Of a stretch of DNA of 64,000 bases, positions 1 to 8,218 are shown piece after piece. A model generated the notes under the pieces. The model was not told where the DNA came from. It saw nothing but the letters and a program-made list of their open reading frames with translations, and did not search any database. Position 1 is the stretch's first letter, and every line of letters starts with the position of its first letter. Source of the stretch: Megasphaera cerevisiae DSM 20462 (GTDB lineage Bacteria > Bacillota > Negativicutes > Veillonellales > Megasphaeraceae); assembly GCF_001045675.1 (NCBI RefSeq), contig NZ_LEKT01000003.1, positions 1-64,000 on the forward strand, read 5' to 3'. The translations under genes and the position numbers were made by a program.

Positions 1-284
1 CAAGGGGTTTACCGCTCCAGTCAGCCGCACTTTCCGTGGGACGATGAGACGAGTCATGCGGAAGATTCCCTTTCAAACGCATGTAGGGATTCATCACGGA
101 CGCATTTGCAATAATGGCCCGTCCAGCAGTGCCATAGGGAAGTTAGCTAACAGTTTCTCAACGCCTGCATTTTTATAAAAAAACGATGTCGATGAGGCTA
201 GCTATTATCTAGGTCAATACATTCACCGAGAACTTCTTGACACATACCGGTTGCATCCGGGACTATCTTATCATGGCTCTAATA
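1..284. other. Intergenic, no supported gene
   Basis: No frame on either strand gives a convincing protein, and no rRNA, tRNA or terminator pattern is recognisable. Short open stretches exist (about 54 codons on the plus strand from position 2) but lack a ribosome binding site or a recognisable family. This may be a decayed gene or the end of a feature outside the window. Confidence 0.4.
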
Positions 285-293
285 TGATATAAT
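285..293 (+). promoter_or_regulatory. Extended -10 promoter for HD-domain gene
   Basis: TGATATAAT combines an extended -10 TG with a perfect TATAAT at 288-293. A TTGACA at 237-242 is far too distant to be its -35. The start codon follows at 325 after a GGGGG ribosome binding site. Confidence 0.5.
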
Positions 294-324
294 ATGTGTG
301 TTGTAAGGTTTAAGGGGGTATTTT

Positions 325-912
325 ATGGAAAGAAAAGAAGCACTGGACTTATTACGGAAGTACAATAGGGAGCCATTTCATATTATGCATGGACTGACAG
401 TCGAGGGCGTCATGCGTTGGTATGCTAATGAATCTGGATATGGAGATGCCGCAGACTATTGGGGTCTTGTTGGCTTGCTTCATGATGTGGATTTTGAAAA
501 GTATCCGGAACAGCACTGTAAAAAAGCCCCGGAACTTTTGAAAGAAATTAATGCCAGCGATGAATTTATTCATTCTGTTGTTTGTCATGGCTATGGATTG
601 TGTGTCGATATAGCGCCGGAACACGAAATGGAGAAAGTGTTGTTTGCAGCAGATGAATTAACCGGCTTAATTTGGGCAGCTGCCAAAATGAGACCGTCTC
701 ACAGTACGCAGGATATGGAAGTAAAAAGTCTGAAAAAGAAATTTAAGGATAAACGCTTTGCTGCCGGCTGCTCTAGAGATGTTATACAAAAAGGTGCTGA
801 AATGCTTGGCTGGGAGCTTCCGGAATTGTTTGAAAAAACGATTTTGGCGATGCGTTCTTGTGAAGAGAGTGCACGTAAGGAATGTTTTGAATTGACAGGA
901 GCACATGAGTGA
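325..912 (+). CDS. HD-domain metal-dependent phosphohydrolase
   Basis: A 195-residue protein of the HD superfamily, metal-dependent phosphohydrolases usually acting on nucleotides or cyclic nucleotides. The family signature is visible: an early histidine (HGLTVEG, about residue 22), the HD pair in LLHDVDFEKY (about residue 53), further histidines in SVVCHGYG, and a distal ADELTGL that fits the last metal-binding aspartate. Length fits single-domain HDIG-type proteins of Firmicutes. It has its own extended -10 promoter. The OmpH-like gene starts 20 bases downstream, so the two may be cotranscribed. The substrate cannot be deduced. Confidence 0.8.
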   Translation: MERKEALDLLRKYNREPFHIMHGLTVEGVMRWYANESGYGDAADYWGLVGLLHDVDFEKYPEQHCKKAPELLKEINASDEFIHSVVCHGYGLCVDIAPEHEMEKVLFAADELTGLIWAAAKMRPSHSTQDMEVKSLKKKFKDKRFAAGCSRDVIQKGAEMLGWELPELFEKTILAMRSCEESARKECFELTGAHE

Positions 913-932
913 TTTTTAGGAGGGACAAGACT

Positions 933-1355
933 ATGAAATGGAATAAGAAAGTAATGACAGCTGTTTTAGCGGCTATGATGACGTTGGGGACATTAGGAAC
1001 TTCTTTTGCGGCCGGGTTGGGTACGATTGATATGTCTGCATTGCTGCAGAAGCATCCGCAGTTTCCGAAGGCTATGACGGAATGGCAGACAGATGTGACC
1101 AATACGCAGAAGGATTTCCAGGCGGAATTGAAGAAAACCAGTGATAAAAAGGCTCAGGAAGAGTTAGTTAAAAAATATAATGCTGATTTAAATAAAAAAC
1201 GGATTGCACTGTTCAATCCATTAGAAAAAGATGTTTTGGAAAAGACCAAGCAGGTACAGAAGGAAAAGAGCTTGGATTATATTGTGTTGAAAGGCGCTGT
1301 CGTTATTGGTGAATCTCAGGATATTACCAATGATGTAGCTGCTAAATTGAAATAA
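933..1355 (+). CDS. OmpH/Skp-like periplasmic chaperone
   Basis: A 140-residue exported protein. The ATG at 933 is chosen because AGGAGGG at 919-925 sits just upstream and it opens a clear signal peptide (MKWNKK, a hydrophobic stretch, then cleavage near SFAAG). The mature part begins with the family-typical GTIDM segment, followed by a charged, helix-forming Lys/Gln-rich region and a short C-terminal strand, as in Skp/OmpH chaperones that carry outer-membrane proteins through the periplasm. Its presence supports a diderm cell. A strong terminator follows directly. Paralogs are common in Negativicutes, so the exact client is unknown. Confidence 0.75.
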   Translation: MKWNKKVMTAVLAAMMTLGTLGTSFAAGLGTIDMSALLQKHPQFPKAMTEWQTDVTNTQKDFQAELKKTSDKKAQEELVKKYNADLNKKRIALFNPLEKDVLEKTKQVQKEKSLDYIVLKGAVVIGESQDITNDVAAKLK

Positions 1356-1388
1356 CGATATCTTTCGTAAACAGATATTGATGATCAA

Positions 1389-1430
1389 GAGCGGTTTTAG
1401 ATTACAGGAATAGTCTAAAACCGCTCTTTT
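1389..1430 (+). terminator. Rho-independent terminator after OmpH-like gene
   Basis: A perfect 13-bp stem (GAGCGGTTTTAGA at 1389-1401 with its complement at 1414-1426) is followed by TTTT. Confidence 0.9.
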
Positions 1431-1465
1431 GTGATTTATAATATAGGCAGCCTTGAATTGCGAAT

Positions 1466-1532
1466 AATTATTTGTTAATTACTAAAACAAATAATTGCTA
1501 TTATTGTATGGAATTCATAAAAATTCCATACA
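1466..1532. repeat. Two tandem inverted repeats upstream of GntP gene
   Basis: Two separate perfect 11-bp inverted repeats lie in the leader of the permease gene: AATTATTTGTT at 1466-1476 with its complement at 1486-1496, and TGTATGGAATT at 1505-1515 with its complement at 1522-1532. Neither is followed by a T-run, so they look like operators or leader-RNA structures rather than terminators. No regulator gene is adjacent. Confidence 0.6.
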
Positions 1533-1646
1533 AGGAAAATTTTGCAAAGTATGTCCCTTCCATTATCTTTTATTCAACATGCATATTCGCTATGATAAAC
1601 ATAACGAATTAACAACTAAATAAAAAGTGAAAAGGAGATTACGTGT

Positions 1647-3044
1647 ATGGAGATTGTTGCAATTGTTCTAAGTTTATTTTTATTGGTAACCTTTGCGTAT
1701 CGTGGTTTTTCTGTTATTTTGTTTGCCCCGATATTTGCGTTGTTTGCCGCTAGCTTTTCGGGACTTCCTATTTTACCGGGGTATACAGAATTATTTATGG
1801 CTAAGGCTGTCATGTATATCAAATCATTTTTTCCGGTATTTCTGTTAGGAGCTGTTTTTGGCAAGGTCATGGAAGAAACGGGTATGGCACGCAGTATTGC
1901 AATGGAAACTATCCGTATCATTGGTAAGGATAAGGCTATTTTTGCCGTTGTTTTTGCTTGCATGATTTTATGTTATGGTGGCATTTCGATGTTTGTATGT
2001 GCCTTTGCTGTGTATCCGTTTGCTGCGGCATTGTTTAAAGAAGCGGATATTCCTAAGCATTTGATCCCGGCCTGCTTTATTGCTGGTGTGTTCACGGCAA
2101 CGATGGACTGCTATCCTGGTTCTCCACAGATTCAGAATATTATTCCGACGATTTATCTTGGCACAACGACCTTTGCAGCTCCAATTTTGGGTTTTATTTC
2201 GGGGACATTACTGGTTATCAGCAGTTTGGCTTATCTGGAATGGCGCCGCAAAATGTGTAAGAAAAAGGGTGAAGGATATGGCAATCATACATTAAATGAA
2301 ACGATCATTGATCCGAATGCAACCCTTCCGCCATGGCAGATATCAATCATTCCGCTGCTTGTAGTATTGATTCTTAATTTTTACTTTTCCATGGTATTCC
2401 AGTGGAATGATTCTCTTCTTGAACCGTTCCGTGCATTAAACGTGCCGCTCCTGGCTAAAAGCGTGCATAATGTTATCGCTATTTGGGCGCTTCTTATTGG
2501 GTTGTTGGCAGCTGTTATTATTGCCTGTGCAACCGGCCATAAATTCATGTCCAAAAATACGACTGTTAAGGCTGCTCTTAATGCGGGGGCATTAGGATCC
2601 TTACTGGCTATTATGAATACGGCTTCTGAAGTCGGGTATGGCAATGTTATTTCTTCGCTGCCTGGTTTTATGGAAGTCGCCCATGCTCTTTTGGGTGTCG
2701 GACAGAGCATGCCATTATTTAATGCCGCTATTATGGTCAATATCCTTGCAGGTATTACCGGATCGGCTTCCGGCGGGTTAAGTATTGCGCTGGATATCTT
2801 TGGACAGCATTTTCTGCAGGCTACGGCGGCCCAGGGGATTCCCCCTGAAGTTCTTCACCGTGTCGTGGCAATGGCTTCCGGCGGGATGGATAGTCTGCCG
2901 CATAATGGTGCGGTTATTACAACGCTGGCAATTTGCGGTTTGACTCATCGTGAAGCATATAAAGATATGTTTGCTATTACCTTGTTGAAAGTTGTATTTG
3001 CTTTCTTTGCCGTATTCTTCTATATGGCTACAGGTATTTATTAA
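1647..3044 (+). CDS. GntP-family organic acid permease
   Basis: A 465-residue, strongly hydrophobic protein with about a dozen membrane segments. The signature block near the C-terminus (ASGGMDSLPHNGAVITTL) and the earlier SGGLSIALD segment place it in the GntP family, inner-membrane symporters for gluconate, hydroxybutyrate and related carboxylates. The sequence is nearer the hydroxybutyrate/citrate-type members than true gluconate permeases, but the substrate is an inference. The start follows AAAAGGAGA at about 1630. The gene is monocistronic, bounded by two inverted repeats upstream and a terminator downstream. Confidence 0.8.
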   Translation: MEIVAIVLSLFLLVTFAYRGFSVILFAPIFALFAASFSGLPILPGYTELFMAKAVMYIKSFFPVFLLGAVFGKVMEETGMARSIAMETIRIIGKDKAIFAVVFACMILCYGGISMFVCAFAVYPFAAALFKEADIPKHLIPACFIAGVFTATMDCYPGSPQIQNIIPTIYLGTTTFAAPILGFISGTLLVISSLAYLEWRRKMCKKKGEGYGNHTLNETIIDPNATLPPWQISIIPLLVVLILNFYFSMVFQWNDSLLEPFRALNVPLLAKSVHNVIAIWALLIGLLAAVIIACATGHKFMSKNTTVKAALNAGALGSLLAIMNTASEVGYGNVISSLPGFMEVAHALLGVGQSMPLFNAAIMVNILAGITGSASGGLSIALDIFGQHFLQATAAQGIPPEVLHRVVAMASGGMDSLPHNGAVITTLAICGLTHREAYKDMFAITLLKVVFAFFAVFFYMATGIY

Positions 3045-3057
3045 ATTTTATTGAGTG

Positions 3058-3096
3058 ACAGTGCATCTCCTCCCACAGGAAGTGCACTGTTTTTTG
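3058..3096 (+). terminator. Rho-independent terminator after GntP permease
   Basis: ACAGTGCA at 3058-3065 pairs with TGCACTGT at 3083-3090, followed by a run of T. Confidence 0.85.
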
Positions 3097-3186
3097 TTTG
3101 TGAAAGATATACAGGAGGAATGCCATCTTACGTTTGGCAGTAATCCGGCATTCCAGCTGGTCATAACCATATAAACGTTCTACCGC

Positions 3187-4338
3187 TTATTTTTTGCTGC
3201 GAAATAATCCACCGGAAATAATCAGTTTTTGAATTTCATTGGTACCTTCGTAGATTTGTGTGATTTTGGCATCGCGCATCATTCGTTCTACATGGTATTC
3301 TTTCATATAGCCGTTGCCGCCCAGCATTTGAACACACTCGGTGGTTACATTCATAGCTACATCCGTGCAGGTTAGTTTTGCAATTGCTGCTGCTGTTGTA
3401 AATGATTTGCCGGCTTCCTTGAGGCAGGCGGCCTTATACAATACTAGTTTTGCTTTTTCAATGTCCGCATATAGTTCGGCCATTTTAAAAGCCAAATACT
3501 GCTGCTTGTAAAGTGGTTTACCGAATTGTTCACGTTCCTGCAGATAATCGACAGCAATCTGGAACGCACCCTCAGCGATACCTAAGGCCTGTGCACCTAC
3601 GCCGATACGGCCGCCGTCTAACGTCTGCATGGCCAATTTGAAGCCTTCGCCCGGTTTTGCGATCATGTGATCTGCTGACACGCGGACATTACTGAGAACC
3701 ATTTCGGAAACTTGGGCTGCGCGAATTCCCATTTTGTTTTCTAACTTGCCGACATGAAAGCCTTCTGTGCCCTTTTTGACAACAAAGGCACACATACTTT
3801 TGGTACCGATAGCCGGGTCGGTAAGGGCATAAATGACGGTATAATCAGCGATTGGACCGTTGGTATTGAATATTTTAGTACCGTTCAGGATATAGTCGTT
3901 CCCATCTTTGACGGCTATCGTTTTTTGACCGGCAGCATCTGAACCGGCAGAGTGTTCTGTCAGTCCGAAGGAGCCGATGGCCTGACCGCTGGCAATGGGA
4001 GAAAGAAATCGTTTTTTCTGTTCATCCGTTGCTTTGGAATACATAATGCTGCCACCGTACAGGGAAGTATTGACCGAGAACCCGATGCCAAAAGAGGCAT
4101 CTACCTTAGACACTTCTTCAACAGCTAAAATATAGGGAAGATAGCCAAGGCCGGTACCGCCGAATTCCTGGGGATAGCAAAGACCGTACATGCCCATATG
4201 CCCAAATTCTTTAAACGCTTCCAGGGGAAATTCCGATGTTTCATCCCGTTCAACGACTCCTGGAGCAAGACGTTTTGCTGTAAATTCACGTACCTGGTCA
4301 ACGATCTGCTGCTGTTGTTCTGTCAATTCAAAATTCAT
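3187..4338 (-). CDS. Acyl-CoA dehydrogenase (short-chain type)
   Basis: A 383-residue FAD enzyme of the butyryl-CoA dehydrogenase type, the same length as known short-chain family members. Recognisable blocks: the FAD/substrate motif GLTEHSAGSD, LNGTKIFNTNG, the TLDGGRIGVGAQALGIAEGA helix, and the C-terminal AKITQIYEGTNEIQ carrying the catalytic glutamate. It should oxidise acyl-CoA, or with electron-transferring flavoprotein reduce enoyl-CoA, in the cytoplasm. TAAGGAGTGACTG precedes the start. A 51-codon ORF lies 32 bases upstream, and promoter and operator elements of the neighbouring MarR regulator lie beyond it. Chain-length specificity is not readable from sequence. Confidence 0.9.
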   Translation of the reverse strand: MNFELTEQQQQIVDQVREFTAKRLAPGVVERDETSEFPLEAFKEFGHMGMYGLCYPQEFGGTGLGYLPYILAVEEVSKVDASFGIGFSVNTSLYGGSIMYSKATDEQKKRFLSPIASGQAIGSFGLTEHSAGSDAAGQKTIAVKDGNDYILNGTKIFNTNGPIADYTVIYALTDPAIGTKSMCAFVVKKGTEGFHVGKLENKMGIRAAQVSEMVLSNVRVSADHMIAKPGEGFKLAMQTLDGGRIGVGAQALGIAEGAFQIAVDYLQEREQFGKPLYKQQYLAFKMAELYADIEKAKLVLYKAACLKEAGKSFTTAAAIAKLTCTDVAMNVTTECVQMLGGNGYMKEYHVERMMRDAKITQIYEGTNEIQKLIISGGLFRSKK

Positions 4339-4370
4339 AATGCAGTCACTCCTTAAAAAAATATATGTAA

Positions 4371-4526
4371 TTAAATGATAAACCGATTGAGTAAAATACC
4401 TTCCAGAAATATTTCATACGGCGATTGGTCATCTTTATTGATGGTTTTTTGATTCAGGATGTTATCTGTAAAATCGTGAATTCGGATTTGATTATTTTTC
4501 TTTATAGATACGTTATTGTTCATCAT
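4371..4526 (-). CDS. Small hypothetical protein (51 aa)
   Basis: A 51-codon frame, rich in Asn, Ile and Lys, beginning MMNNNVSIKK and ending LLNRFII. A GGAAGTGACTG ribosome-binding region precedes it. That leader is strikingly like the one in front of the downstream acyl-CoA dehydrogenase (AAGGAAGTGACTGTAT against AAGGAGTGACTGCAT), suggesting a local duplication. It lies between a MarR-type operator/promoter and the dehydrogenase, so it would be the first gene of that transcript. No family is recognised. It could be a leader peptide or a decayed gene start. Confidence 0.4.
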   Translation of the reverse strand: MMNNNVSIKKNNQIRIHDFTDNILNQKTINKDDQSPYEIFLEGILLNRFII

Positions 4527-4588
4527 GATACAGTCACTTCCTTTGTGTTATTTTACTGAAAACTTGTCAGCAAAAAATACTATCAAAA

Positions 4589-4649
4589 AATATTTCGTAA
4601 TAAGAAATATTATGCTTGAATAATATCATATGAAGGATAAAAAGGTCAA
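4589..4649 (-). promoter_or_regulatory. Promoter with MarR-type operator for acyl-CoA dehydrogenase operon
   Basis: On the minus strand, -35 TTGACC (4644-4649) and -10 TATTAT (4620-4625) are separated by 18 bases. Immediately downstream lies the inverted repeat AATATTTC-N7-GAAATATT (4589-4611), with TTTCGTAATAAGAAA at its core. That position, over the transcription start, suits repression by the adjacent MarR protein. Confidence 0.65.
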
Positions 4650-4679
4650 GGAAATATACAAAATAGCATAGACAAACTA

Positions 4680-4692
4680 TTCGTAATGCGAA
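4680..4692. promoter_or_regulatory. Second MarR-type operator
   Basis: TTCGTAATGCGAA is a TTCG/CGAA inverted repeat with the same TTCGnAAT core as the sites at 4589-4611 and 5219-5237. It lies upstream of the -35 box of the dehydrogenase operon. Confidence 0.5.
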
Positions 4693-4696
4693 AAGT

Positions 4697-4754
4697 ATAT
4701 ACATAAAATAGGCAATATCGAAAATATTTTCGATATTGCCTATTTTATGTATAT
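4697..4754. terminator. 58-bp perfect palindrome, likely bidirectional terminator
   Basis: Positions 4697-4754 form a perfect palindrome with 29-base arms centred at 4725/4726, with GC pairs in the middle third and AT-rich ends. It ends four bases from the marR stop codon. A terminator for marR is the simplest reading, although the length and perfection are unusual. Confidence 0.65.
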
Positions 4755-4757
4755 CCA

Positions 4758-5201
4758 CTATCCCTTTTCTGTTTCTTCCAGATTGATATGCCCGATCCGG
4801 CTTAACAGTATCAGCAGCTCTTCGCGTTCATGCTGGGAAAAATTGTGAAGGACACTGTCATTTAACTCTTCGATTTTTTGCTGTACATCTTCTTTGATGG
4901 AAAGACCTTCATTTGTAGCTTTTACACGAATGCTGCGTCTATTATTGGGATCCAGCACACGGTCAATCAAGCCGCGTTTCTGCATCCTGTCTAAAACCCC
5001 GGAAATCGTTGAATTTTCCACACGGAGAATCTGAGCGATTTCTTTTGGCGTCAGCGTTTCGTCTTTCCAAAGACAGGCAAGAACTCCGTATTGTCCTGGT
5101 GTAATACCGAATTGAGCCAGACTTTCTGAAAAAATTAAAAATACTTCATGCTGGGCAATGGTAAGTAAAAAATTAATGCATTTTGTGTAATCCACGGCCA
5201 A
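4758..5201 (-). CDS. MarR-family transcriptional regulator
   Basis: A 147-residue winged-helix regulator. The MarR core is clear: GITPGQYGVLACLW, LTPKEIAQILRVENSTISGVLDRMQKRGLI (recognition helix) and the wing VLDPNNRRSIRVKATNEG. It starts with TTG at 5201 (MAVDYTKC) behind AAGGAAGGG; a GTG two codons in is an alternative. The same TTCGnAAT-type inverted repeat occurs before this gene and at two places before the divergently ordered acyl-CoA dehydrogenase transcript. That pattern suggests autoregulation plus control of fatty-acyl-CoA metabolism. The ligand is unknown. Confidence 0.88.
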   Translation of the reverse strand: MAVDYTKCINFLLTIAQHEVFLIFSESLAQFGITPGQYGVLACLWKDETLTPKEIAQILRVENSTISGVLDRMQKRGLIDRVLDPNNRRSIRVKATNEGLSIKEDVQQKIEELNDSVLHNFSQHEREELLILLSRIGHINLEETEKG

Positions 5202-5218
5202 GAACCCTTCCTTCTAAA

Positions 5219-5237
5219 ATATTTCGCAATACAAACT
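5219..5237. promoter_or_regulatory. MarR-type operator before marR
   Basis: ATATTTCGCAATACAAACT shares the TTTCGnAATA core of the two operators at 4589-4611 and 4680-4692. It lies just upstream of the marR ribosome binding site. Confidence 0.5.
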
Positions 5238-5291
5238 AATATATAGTGTAACATATTTCGGATCATTTTGCCATATACATAAAGTGGAAAT

Positions 5292-5867
5292 TTATAAAAT
5301 AACTGGCAATGTCCTCAAAAAATAATACGAAGGCAGAGCTGCAAATAAAGGATCTTTTACAGAATCCTCATCAAAAATAGCAAAAAAATCAGCTTTAATT
5401 CCAGCTTGGCATAGAAGCTTATTGAGAGCGATGAATGTTCTTCCCGTACTGGCCACATCATCCAGCACCAGTACACGTTTTCCCTTCATCATAGCGGCCT
5501 GGTCCTGAGTCAGATACAGCTGGGAAGGTTTTAAAGCAATCAGAGATTGGCAGGGTCCCGAGCAATACGCGGTATCCGGATGATCATAAGCTTTTAAGGA
5601 TTTACGGAGCATGACCAACTGGCAGCCGTTCATCAGAGCCAGCTGCGTTGCCAGCGTAACGCAGCGGCACTCCGGTGTTACGATAATATCGACAGCATTA
5701 CTGATATTGTGATTCATATATCGATTGGCTTCGATGGCGACGTCGTGCATAAAGGATACACAATGAATAAAATCAACGATGGCGATACTGGTAGATACGG
5801 ATATTTTTTTTATGGGTAAGTCATAGGAATGATGGTTAAAGCAGACTGTCCATACATTTGGATTCAT
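5292..5867 (-). CDS. Phosphoribosyltransferase-family protein
   Basis: A 191-residue type I phosphoribosyltransferase. The PRPP-binding motif VLVLDDVASTGRT is intact near residue 135, preceded by the VDIIVTPECRCVTLA segment where purine phosphoribosyltransferases hold their pyrophosphate loop. The architecture is closest to adenine/xanthine phosphoribosyltransferase-like proteins, which salvage purines or act as regulators. The substrate cannot be assigned. AGGAGGTTCGG precedes the ATG. It is a single gene divergent from the gtrA-like gene. Confidence 0.75.
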   Translation of the reverse strand: MNPNVWTVCFNHHSYDLPIKKISVSTSIAIVDFIHCVSFMHDVAIEANRYMNHNISNAVDIIVTPECRCVTLATQLALMNGCQLVMLRKSLKAYDHPDTAYCSGPCQSLIALKPSQLYLTQDQAAMMKGKRVLVLDDVASTGRTFIALNKLLCQAGIKADFFAIFDEDSVKDPLFAALPSYYFLRTLPVIL

Positions 5868-6048
5868 AATTCCGAACCTCCTGATTTATGCAAGTGTAAT
5901 AAATCGTTTATATTATTAGTATACTGTTTTTTTTTATAAATTTCCATGGTGCCTCATTAAAAATATGGCAATTCCTTGCTATATGACGTATAATTGAATC
6001 TATGAAATTATAGTTAGAGAATGATTATATGTTGAGTTGGGGAATGAC

Positions 6049-6498
6049 ATGAAACCGAAAATAATATTTGGATTTGAGTATACAAATAATGAATCTATAA
6101 AATTGCTTATGTATCTTTGTGTAGGCGGCTCGGCGGCATTGCTGGAATGGGGACTGTTTTATGTATTTTTTCAAGGATTGGGACAACTTCCTGTATTTGC
6201 TGTACAGACTCAGCTTGTTCTGATGGCGACGACGCTGGCTTTTGCCGCATCCACTTTGTATCATTACATTCTTTGTAACTGCTTTGTATTTGACAGCGGC
6301 AGCCGGTATCGCCGCGGTGCAGAAATATCGCTGATTTTCTTGGTCAGCAGTATTGGGTTGGGATGGAATTTACTTCTTATGTGGATATTTACCTCACCGG
6401 TCCTGATGGGGTTCAGTCCTATGATATCAAAAGTGATGGCTAGTGCGATCGTTACGGTGTGGAATTATGTGTCACGTAAAAAATGGATATTCAAATAA
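6049..6498 (+). CDS. GtrA-like membrane protein
   Basis: A 149-residue protein with four predicted membrane helices, matching the GtrA/DPMS1 family of small flippase-like proteins implicated in moving lipid-linked sugars for cell-surface glycosylation. The typical pattern is present: a first helix with LMYLCVGGSAALLEWGL, a conserved aromatic HYILCNCFVF after helix 2, and the terminal NYVSRKKWIFK. ATG 6049 follows TTGGGGA and is preferred to the upstream TTG at 6037. It is probably cotranscribed with the RocB-like gene 18 bases downstream; no glycosyltransferase is nearby. Confidence 0.75.
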   Translation: MKPKIIFGFEYTNNESIKLLMYLCVGGSAALLEWGLFYVFFQGLGQLPVFAVQTQLVLMATTLAFAASTLYHYILCNCFVFDSGSRYRRGAEISLIFLVSSIGLGWNLLLMWIFTSPVLMGFSPMISKVMASAIVTVWNYVSRKKWIFK

Positions 6499-6516
6499 AA
6501 GATAGGGAGTGAGTGT

Positions 6517-8061
6517 ATGAATAGAGATGCTAGAATAATGGAGCTATTGCGTCAAATGATAGCTATTGACAGTGAGACAGATACCAAAAAAGAAATAGAT
6601 ATGGAAAAATATCTGCAGAAGCTTTTATCGCAGATGGAGAATGTTATTTGCGGAATGATCCATATTCCTCATGATGCGCATGGCCGGTCGGTAGTCTATG
6701 GGTTTATCCCAGGACGTAAAAAAGATACAGTTATTTTTCTCAATCATCATGATGTCGTCGGCGTGGAGCCATATGGCATTATGCGCAATGAGGCATTTTC
6801 ACCGCAGGAGCTCATGGAGGACTTACTCCTTTTTGAAAAGGATGAAGCGGTTCTTTCTGAATTAAAAAGCGGAAAATGGCTTGTGGGCCGCGGTTCATGT
6901 GATATGAAGGGCGGCGCTGCAGCGCAGCTCGCAGTATTTGAAGAATATGCTGCTCACGTCGGAGACGCGGGCCTTCTGTTTATTTCTCTTCCTGATGAGG
7001 AATCCTATTCTGCGGGTATGCGCATGGCAGTATCGGTATTAAAAGATTTGCGCGATACCTATGGATTATTATATCGTGTTCTCATCGATAGCGAGCCTAA
7101 TCAAAAGAAAAATGGCCGTCTTGTAGCATATACCGGCTCGGTGGGAAAAGTACTGCCGGTTGTGGTGGTACAAGGAAAATCGGTCCACATTGGCAATTAC
7201 CAGGAAGGAATCAATCCGATCGGCATCATGGCTCACATTATTGCTGAAACAGAAGGCGACTCGTCGTTGTCTGATATATGGGGAGAGGAAATAACGCCGC
7301 CGCCGGCATGGATTTATTTGCGGGATCGGAAAAAGAAATACGATGTATCTTTGCCGCACCGTATCGCAGCCTGTGCTAATTTTATGACATACGATAAGAC
7401 TCCGGAGGATGTAATGTATCTTCTTATGGATGCGGCGCGCCATGCTGTGGCACAAATGCGGGAACGAGTGCCGTCGGCGCATCAGGTGGAGGTTATCAGC
7501 GGGGCGGAGCTTTTAAAAAGAGCGTCCTCTTATCCCGGATTTGACGTATTTTATGAAAGCGTAAAAAATAATAGCTTTGTGTCCTTGCAAAATGGAGAAA
7601 GCACGTATGCCCAGGAAACGATCCGGTTGCTGGAGGAGGTTCTTGACTTTACGGGAATGATGGAGCCGCTGGTTATTATTGCTTTTGCGCCGCCATATTA
7701 TCCAGCGGCGGACAGCTTGTCTACTGCGGATTCACGCTTTGCCGGTCTGCTGACGGCAGTTGGTGAGATGACGGATATTTCGTATGGGCATTATTTCAAC
7801 GGAGTTTCTGATTGCAGCTATTGTTGTGTTGACCCCGGTTTAAATGAATCTTTGCTAGAAGAAAATTTGCTCCTTTGGGGTAAGGCATATAGTTTTGATT
7901 TTTCGGCCATGGCTGAAATGCAAATTCCGTTTATTCTTCTGGGTCCGTGGGGTAAGGACCTGCATGAACGGACCGAACGGGTGAATATCGAAAGCGTGTC
8001 CCAAAAGCTGCCGGCAGTACTAGATAAAATTATTTCTTATATAGGAGAGACGGCCAAGTAA
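6517..8061 (+). CDS. RocB-like M20-family peptidase/deacylase
   Basis: A 514-residue metal-dependent hydrolase of the M20 family, closest to RocB-type proteins named from arginine utilisation. Metal-site motifs are visible: FLNHHDVVG (about residue 88), GRGSCDMKGGAAA (about 127) and LPDEESYSAG (catalytic Glu and metal ligand, about 160), then a dimerisation/lid segment and a C-terminal GVSDCSYC block near residue 430. It probably hydrolyses a peptide or N-acyl bond in the cytoplasm; the substrate is unknown. The ribosome binding site GATAGGGAGTGAG is good. No arginine pathway genes are nearby. Confidence 0.8.
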   Translation: MNRDARIMELLRQMIAIDSETDTKKEIDMEKYLQKLLSQMENVICGMIHIPHDAHGRSVVYGFIPGRKKDTVIFLNHHDVVGVEPYGIMRNEAFSPQELMEDLLLFEKDEAVLSELKSGKWLVGRGSCDMKGGAAAQLAVFEEYAAHVGDAGLLFISLPDEESYSAGMRMAVSVLKDLRDTYGLLYRVLIDSEPNQKKNGRLVAYTGSVGKVLPVVVVQGKSVHIGNYQEGINPIGIMAHIIAETEGDSSLSDIWGEEITPPPAWIYLRDRKKKYDVSLPHRIAACANFMTYDKTPEDVMYLLMDAARHAVAQMRERVPSAHQVEVISGAELLKRASSYPGFDVFYESVKNNSFVSLQNGESTYAQETIRLLEEVLDFTGMMEPLVIIAFAPPYYPAADSLSTADSRFAGLLTAVGEMTDISYGHYFNGVSDCSYCCVDPGLNESLLEENLLLWGKAYSFDFSAMAEMQIPFILLGPWGKDLHERTERVNIESVSQKLPAVLDKIISYIGETAK

Positions 8062-8218
8062 AAACCAAATCATTACAATATGTAATAATAAAAAGACAAG
8101 ATAATAAAAAAAACATTTTGTGATAAATATGCGGCTTTATAGGGTATATTGTGCTATAATAAAACATAATACCAATAAATAGGCATTATAAATTAAAATG
8201 GAAAGATGGGATGTAACG

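Noticed and set aside
237-293. TTGACA at 237 paired with TATAAT at 288 as one promoter
   Set aside because: Spacing is 45 bases, far beyond the usual 16-19; the extended -10 alone is the better call.
3117-3154. GGAATGCC/GGCATTCC inverted repeat as terminator of the minus-strand acyl-CoA dehydrogenase
   Set aside because: The eight-base arms are real but no T-run follows on the minus strand, so a terminator call is not supported.
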